Assembly (NCBI GenBank): GCA_964517125.1
Contig: CAZFBD010000007.1
Location: 38,874-102,873, forward strand
DNA: 64,000 nt
Reading direction: 5' to 3'
From: SHLQ01 sp964517125
GTDB taxonomy: Bacteria > Actinomycetota > Acidimicrobiia > Acidimicrobiales > SHLQ01
Below are positions 62,479 through 64,000 of the stretch, piece by piece. Position numbers and translations under genes: made by a program. Every line of letters begins with the position of its first letter. The stretch's first letter is position 1. The notes beneath the pieces are model-generated. The model was not told the origin of the DNA and ran no database searches. It was given only the letters and a program-made list of their open reading frames with translations.

Positions 62479-63774
62479 CTACAGCGCTGGTTCGGCTCCT
62501 GCGGCAGCGCTGGCTTCGAGTGGTGTCACGTCCTGATCGGTGATCAGGATGCCGTTGCCGCCGATGGCTTCTGCGGCCGCCCACTGTGCGGTCTCGAAAT
62601 CGGCAGACTCGAGCACGACCTGGCGCTTGTGCGACGCACGGATGATGAGCTCGCGCAGCGCGCTGTGGTACTCGGGTGTGAGCTCGGAGAAGATGTCGTC
62701 GACGAACAGCGGCACCCGTTCCACGGGGAAGCGGCGCGTCAATTCGGCGAGGAGCGAGGCGAAGCCCACGAGCAGATCTTTGTCCTCGGTGTTCGTGACC
62801 TCGACGAGTTCGTTGTCGACGATCCGCAGGTGACCGGCGAGCTCTTCGAGACGCTGACGTTCCCGGATGAGGATTTCCGGGTCTGCGTCTCCGGCGAGTT
62901 CGTGCCAGATCTTCTCGGACCGAGCCAGGTTGGCGCGTGCTTCGGTCTGGCGACGAGCGAGCGAGTGGTTGTCGAACAGCTCATCGACTCGTCCGAGCTG
63001 TACTCCGAGGACGGATCCGCCGAACTGCTCTTCAATGTCGGCGTGGCGGCTGTTGAGATCCTTGTTGCGGATGAGCTTGGCGGCGAACGCTGCCAGGCCG
63101 GCGCCGACCAACAGCAGGGGCGCTCCGTAGAGCGGGTTCATCGTGAGGATCACGTAGAGGGCGAGCAGGAGCGTCGCACCGGCGGCCGCGCTGAACACGA
63201 GGTGCTTGCGATCGGTGTCCGCCTTTTGGGCGAGGACTTCACTGACCTCTGCTTCGCGGGTCGCGCGTTCTGCGGCGGCGGCCGAGAACTCGGTTTCCTG
63301 CTCCTCGGTCATCTCGAGGGTTTCGCGGTCGGTCTGGATGCTGTTTGCGATCGCCCAGAGCTGGTCGATCGGCGTCTGCGCCAGAGCGATGAGGTGCTGG
63401 TCCGAAATGGCCCGTTGTGCGAGCCGCGCCTTCGAGGCGTGGAGCACGTTCATGTGACGCTCCATGGCGGTACTGTCGTTGAGCTGTCCGGCGATTCCCA
63501 GACGAACCTGCTCGTCGGGATGGAACGCCTGCTGGCGGAGCGGATCGATCAGCGATGGGGCCTGATCTGCCGATCGCAGCGCGACGACGGCCTCGCCGGT
63601 CTCGGTCTTCACCTCCAGGTGCGAACCGGAGGTGCCATGCATGGCCGCGGTGATTCGGCCGTAGGCCTCGAGGCGACGCTGATGGTCGGGACTCGCGATC
63701 ACGGTCAGACGGGGGTGCAGTTCCAAGAGGTTCGGACCTTCTGGCTGCTCAGTGATTACTCGGTCAATCCACAC
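62479..63774 (-). CDS. SMC/RecF-like membrane protein without visible Walker A
   Basis: A 431-residue protein. The N-terminal beta element NLLELHPRLTVIAS resembles the start of SMC/RecF ATPases, but the following residues (PDHQRRLEAYG) do not form GxxGxGKS. A coiled coil (about residues 135-215), two TM helices (about 220-260), another coiled coil and a Walker-B-like PLFVDDIFSELTP with RQVVLESADF follow. It may be a degenerate ABC-type ATPase or a scaffold. GTG 63774 is a likely start; the frame is open upstream to about 63975, where the residues come only from the 75-bp repeat. Function unknown. Confidence 0.6.
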   Translation of the reverse strand: MWIDRVITEQPEGPNLLELHPRLTVIASPDHQRRLEAYGRITAAMHGTSGSHLEVKTETGEAVVALRSADQAPSLIDPLRQQAFHPDEQVRLGIAGQLNDSTAMERHMNVLHASKARLAQRAISDQHLIALAQTPIDQLWAIANSIQTDRETLEMTEEQETEFSAAAAERATREAEVSEVLAQKADTDRKHLVFSAAAGATLLLALYVILTMNPLYGAPLLLVGAGLAAFAAKLIRNKDLNSRHADIEEQFGGSVLGVQLGRVDELFDNHSLARRQTEARANLARSEKIWHELAGDADPEILIRERQRLEELAGHLRIVDNELVEVTNTEDKDLLVGFASLLAELTRRFPVERVPLFVDDIFSELTPEYHSALRELIIRASHKRQVVLESADFETAQWAAAEAIGGNGILITDQDVTPLEASAAAGAEPAL

Positions 63775-63846
63775 AAAGAGGGTTTCGGAGTTCCCAAACA
63801 CCCCCTGTATGGGCCGAATGGTCCACCGAACGAACGTCGTTCCAGA

Positions 63847-64000
63847 GCCAGCCGTCTTGGGGGAGCGACGAGTATCGGAGGGGCGAAGCCCCGAAGTCAT
63901 GTGAGCGTGCGCCAGCCGTGTTGGGGGAGCGATGAGCTGCGGACGAGTATCGGAGGGGCGAAGCCCCGAAGTCATGTGAGCGTGCGCCAGCCGTCTTGGG
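63847..64000. repeat. 75-bp tandem repeat with GGGGC-hairpin, runs off the window edge
   Basis: CGAGTATCGGAGGGGCGAAG and the following approximately 50 bases occur at 63870 and again at 63945, a period of 75 bp; the partial unit AGCCGTCTTGGGGGAGCGA precedes the first copy (63852-63870). Each unit carries the hairpin GGGGC-GAA-GCCCC. Small differences (C or G before TTGGGG, and an insert ATGAGCTGCGGA in the spacer of the first copy) show the units are not identical. The array continues beyond the window. Confidence 0.8.

Noticed and set aside
63775..63975. N-terminal extension of the SMC-like protein
   Set aside because: The extra residues contain a duplicated MTSGLRPSDTR derived from the 75-bp nucleotide repeat, so they are unlikely to be protein-coding.

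Overview
The window (about 65% G+C by eye, ATG/GTG/TTG starts, tightly packed collinear operons, many leaderless genes with a TANNNT box 6-8 nt before an RTG start) looks like an uncultured actinobacterium. The class Acidimicrobiia is my best guess from gene content (split b6-type cytochrome b operon next to two complex I operons, LWRHP-type membrane protease, SQD1-like epimerase). This placement is inference; no 16S or marker tree was possible. A 100-N gap flanked by an exact 55-bp duplication indicates a de Bruijn graph assembly, probably from a metagenome.

Layout. 1-5.8 kb: tail of a membrane protein, a PDZ serine-protease homologue lacking its catalytic serine, moaE, a small membrane protein, mreB, a GFA-type zinc protein, a HAD gene broken by the gap, and an FHA-FHA-TM-protease. 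5.8-8.1 kb: hemB-hemL (tetrapyrrole synthesis). 8.1-10.4 kb: a small accessory patch with two hypotheticals, an antitoxin, a frameshifted PIN toxin and a truncated, frameshifted Tat-exported protein. 10.5-13.4 kb: an M16 peptidase lipoprotein.

13.4-49.7 kb is an energy-conservation block. A cytochrome c and a DUF2752 protein run leftward. To the right lie a membrane protein, a 2x[4Fe-4S] ferredoxin, a b6-type cytochrome b, a subunit IV-like protein, a Rieske protein and a diheme cytochrome c. After a three-TM protein comes a complete 14-gene nuoA-N operon. A REP-like repeat patch and a strong bidirectional terminator follow, then a leftward small ferredoxin. Divergent from it is a second complex I operon with only 11 genes (A B C D H I J K L M N; no E, F or G). 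It ends in a MidA/NDUFAF7-type methyltransferase gene that seems to start with CTG. The arrangement suggests one NADH-dependent complex I coupled to a quinol-cytochrome c oxidoreductase, and a second, NADH-module-free complex I that could take electrons from ferredoxin.

49.7-55 kb: a small hypothetical, a 30-residue ORF resembling a bare signal peptide, acs, a pirin, an HtpX-like protease plus a 41-residue membrane peptide, tRNA-Tyr with terminator, and yajQ. 55-62 kb is a sugar/glycan locus: galE, an SQD1-like UDP-sulfoquinovose synthase, a beta-rich unknown, a GT4-GT2 fusion, a methyltransferase and a sulfotransferase. The window ends with a GNAT acetyltransferase, an SMC-like membrane protein with no visible Walker A, and a 75-bp repeat running off the edge.

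Most interesting: the paired complex I operons with ferredoxin and MidA, the b6-type cytochrome b keeping the heme c-i cysteine beside a ferredoxin gene, and several microproteins invisible to length-filtered gene callers.
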